Position numbers and translations under genes: made by a program. The notes beneath the pieces are model-generated. The model saw nothing but the letters and a program-made list of their open reading frames with translations, was not told the origin of the DNA and did no database searches. 7,902 nucleotides of DNA from an uncultured Alcaligenaceae bacterium (lineage in GTDB: Bacteria; Pseudomonadota; Gammaproteobacteria; Burkholderiales; Burkholderiaceae_B), in contig CALCPT010000162.1 of assembly GCA_937897265.1 (NCBI GenBank), positions 1 to 7,902 of the forward strand. Direction: 5' to 3'. This document shows positions 6,092-7,902 of this stretch, one piece after another; within the stretch, counting starts at the first letter, position 1; each line of letters starts with the position of its first letter.

Positions 6092-7228
6092 ATGAATCCC
6101 ACAGATGCAAGCCCCGCAATCCTAAATACGCCGTCAGGCGATTTACTTGGTCGAGTTAAACAGATCGCGAGTGGCGAGTTGGCAGGTGCCGCCTTTAAAA
6201 TTGATCACGAAGGGTTTTACCCCGCCAGCCTCATGCAGACTTTAGGTCAGGCTGGTGCGTTTGGGGCGCACCTAGATCGCAGCGGGCAAAACTTCGGCTT
6301 GGCAATCGATGCGATGCGCGAAATCGCACGCAACTGTGGTTCGACCGGTTTTTTAGCTTGGTGCCATGACGTTTGCGGTCTGTATATGGAGCAATCGGGT
6401 AACCCTGCTTTGATGGGCTCTGTCCTAGATGAACACGCCTGCGCCAACACGTTAGGCGGCACAGCACTCTCTAATCCAATGAAAACCTTTGCGGGCATCG
6501 AAAAAATGCTATTGCGCGCCAAGCGCGTACCGGGCGGTTATCGTGTGAGTGGCGCTTTGCCGTGGGTCAGTCACATCGGCCGCGGGCAATACTGTGGTGC
6601 GATTGCAGGTGTGTATTTAGACGATGGCAGCACTTCGCACGAAATTATGTTCTTGCTCAGATGTACTGACGACGTGGTACTGAGACAATGTCCTGAATTT
6701 TCTGGAATGGAAGGCACGAGCACTTGGGGCATCCGTTTAGACGATTATTTTGTTAGCGAAGACGCGTTGATCGCCGATCCCGCCAAACCGTTTATTGCTC
6801 GAGTCCGCGCGGCGTTCGTGTTGCTGCAAACGGGTTGGGCACTTGGTGTGACTCAAGGTAGTATTGAGTCGATGCTTGAGGTCGAGCCGCTGTTAGGTCA
6901 CGTCAATAAATTTTTAGATAATCGGCCAGACGAATTGCAGGCCGAACTTGATGATTTAAGCCAACGCATTCAGACGCTTGCCTTGACCCCTTATGATGGT
7001 AGCGTTGATTATGTAATCAGTGTGCTCGATGCACGTGCGCAGAGCGCCGAGCTTTCACTGCGTGCAGCTCAGTCGGGTTTGTTGCATCAGGGCGCGCGAG
7101 GCTACATGATGAACACGGCGCCGCAACGCCGTATTCGTGAGTCTCACTTTGTGGCAATCGTGACACCGGCGATTAAGCATTTACGCTGGGAGATGGCGCG
7201 TTTGTCTAAGCAGGTGCTACCTGCATGA
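6092..7228 (+). CDS. Acyl-CoA dehydrogenase-fold flavoprotein, likely non-classical (possible flavin monooxygenase or desaturase)
   Basis: This 378-residue cytoplasmic protein follows the acyl-CoA dehydrogenase fold. It has an N-terminal helical domain (about 15-125, with [18 protein letters not shown] at 79-96), a middle beta domain with [12 protein letters not shown] (152-163) and [20 protein letters not shown] (205-224), and a C-terminal helical domain with [13 protein letters not shown] (329-341) and RRIRESHF (346-353). Where classical dehydrogenases carry the catalytic Glu in an EGT-like segment after that last motif, this protein reads [10 protein letters not shown] (355-364). That loss is typical of relatives that use the fold for oxygenation or other redox chemistry, such as DszC- or SfnB/SfnC-type enzymes. 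The start at 6092 has only a weak GAG ribosome site. The stop overlaps the start of the rubredoxin-reductase gene (ATGA), indicating tight coupling to an electron-transfer partner. The substrate is unknown. Confidence 0.85.
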   Translation: MNPTDASPAILNTPSGDLLGRVKQIASGELAGAAFKIDHEGFYPASLMQTLGQAGAFGAHLDRSGQNFGLAIDAMREIARNCGSTGFLAWCHDVCGLYMEQSGNPALMGSVLDEHACANTLGGTALSNPMKTFAGIEKMLLRAKRVPGGYRVSGALPWVSHIGRGQYCGAIAGVYLDDGSTSHEIMFLLRCTDDVVLRQCPEFSGMEGTSTWGIRLDDYFVSEDALIADPAKPFIARVRAAFVLLQTGWALGVTQGSIESMLEVEPLLGHVNKFLDNRPDELQAELDDLSQRIQTLALTPYDGSVDYVISVLDARAQSAELSLRAAQSGLLHQGARGYMMNTAPQRRIRESHFVAIVTPAIKHLRWEMARLSKQVLPA

Positions 7229-7902
7229 CGCAAGACCAAGCCTGGAAACAGTTTATTTGTCGTGCCTGTGGTTTGATTTACGACGAGCAACTTGGCGATC
7301 CCGATAGTGGAATTGCGCCAGGCACTCGGTTTGCAGAGATTCCGGACGACTGGGTGTGTCCTTTGTGCGGGGTGGTGAAAGCCGACTTTGAGCCGTATGA
7401 GGTATTGAGCACCACGCCTGTGATTGGCAGCGCGCCCTTGAAACTTGAGCGTGGCGTTGGCGTCGTGATTGTCGGAGGTGGTCAGGCCGGTTGGGCGGCT
7501 GTCGAGGCGGTGCGCGCCCAAGATGCCTTAGTGCCGATTACGCTGGTCACGGCCTGCGAAGGTGATCGTTATCTTAAGCCTGAGCTCTCGATTGCGCTGC
7601 GTCGGCAGTCAACTCGCGAATCACTGGTACGCGAAACTGGGGTTGAGAGTGCCGCTCGTCTTGGCGTTCGCCTCATGAGCGAGACCTTTGCTGTGGGTTT
7701 GTCGCCAGCTTTACACCAACTGCGCACGACGCGGGGTCATTTGCAGTACACCTCATTAATTTTGGCTCAAGGTGCCCGACCAGCGTTACCTGAGGCGCTA
7801 CCTGCGCACCTGTGCTGGAGAGTCAATGACTTAGACGCTTGGGTCAAATTAAAGCGTCAACTGGGGGATCAACCCAAGCGTCTTGTCATCATCGGGGCAG
7901 GG
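7225..7902 (+). CDS. Rubredoxin-FAD-dependent NAD(P)H oxidoreductase fusion, 3' end cut by window edge
   Basis: The first 226 residues are present and the frame is open to the last base. Residues 10-57 form a rubredoxin with iron ligands Cys12-x-x-Cys15 ([11 protein letters not shown]) and Cys45-x-x-Cys48 (VCPLCG), plus the usual [11 protein letters not shown] and IPDDWVCP segments. After a linker, [17 protein letters not shown] (79-95) is an FAD-binding Rossmann motif, YLKPELS matches the NorW/rubredoxin-reductase group, LILAQGARP is the second FAD contact, and RLVIIGAG at the very end begins the NAD(P)H-binding Rossmann motif. Such enzymes pass electrons from NAD(P)H through FAD to the rubredoxin iron. 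Rubredoxin and its reductase are often separate genes, so the fusion is notable. The ATG at 7225 overlaps the flavoprotein stop by four bases, so the flavoprotein is the obvious candidate acceptor. Length and C-terminal part are unseen. Confidence 0.92.
   Translation, partial: MTQDQAWKQFICRACGLIYDEQLGDPDSGIAPGTRFAEIPDDWVCPLCGVVKADFEPYEVLSTTPVIGSAPLKLERGVGVVIVGGGQAGWAAVEAVRAQDALVPITLVTACEGDRYLKPELSIALRRQSTRESLVRETGVESAARLGVRLMSETFAVGLSPALHQLRTTRGHLQYTSLILAQGARPALPEALPAHLCWRVNDLDAWVKLKRQLGDQPKRLVIIGAG

Noticed and set aside
7144..7521. 125-codon minus-strand open frame across the flavoprotein/reductase junction
   Set aside because: The plus strand here encodes a clear rubredoxin with both CxxCG motifs and an ATGA overlap; the reverse frame has no ribosome site or domain.

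Overview
The window looks like a stretch of chromosome from a betaproteobacterium, most likely a member of the Burkholderiales of moderate GC. This rests on the flavour of the proteins (ZnuB-type permease, PaaI-type thioesterase, EstB-type esterases, OsmC protein, rubredoxin/FAD reductase) and is an inference, not a taxonomic assignment. There are seven complete genes and one gene cut by the right edge. No RNA gene, insertion sequence, CRISPR array or phage element was recognised. No gap between genes exceeds about 225 bases.

Layout. At 71-856 (+) lies a metal ABC transporter permease, probably the last gene of a transporter operon that begins left of the window. It converges on a PaaI-family hotdog thioesterase at 857-1300 (-), and the two stop codons abut with no spacer. 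A 127-bp divergent region with a run of ten A separates the thioesterase from two tandem class-C beta-lactamase-family serine hydrolases. These are 1428-2651 (no signal peptide) and 2858-4165 (clear Sec signal peptide). They are about 72 % identical over 385 residues without a gap, so they are a tandem duplication whose copies appear to act in different compartments. Between them is a purine-rich 7-bp tandem repeat. The second hydrolase is followed after a single base by an Ldh_2-family (malate/L-lactate type) dehydrogenase at 4167-5237, and a strong intrinsic terminator ends this unit at about 5250-5302.

A second transcription unit begins downstream. A good candidate sigma-54 promoter at 5343-5359 precedes an OsmC-family protein (5460-6008). 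Next comes an acyl-CoA-dehydrogenase-fold flavoprotein (6092-7228) that seems to lack the usual catalytic glutamate region. It overlaps by ATGA with a rubredoxin-FAD oxidoreductase fusion (7225 to beyond the edge).

How the genes may work together. In the first unit, the hydrolases could release a 2-hydroxy acid from an ester, lactone or amide, and the dehydrogenase could then oxidise it to the 2-oxo acid. In the second unit, the rubredoxin reductase could pass NAD(P)H electrons to the dehydrogenase-like flavoprotein, with the OsmC protein handling thiol or hydroperoxide chemistry. Both schemes are inferred from gene order and family chemistry, and no substrate can be read from the sequence. 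The second unit is the best candidate here for an undescribed system.
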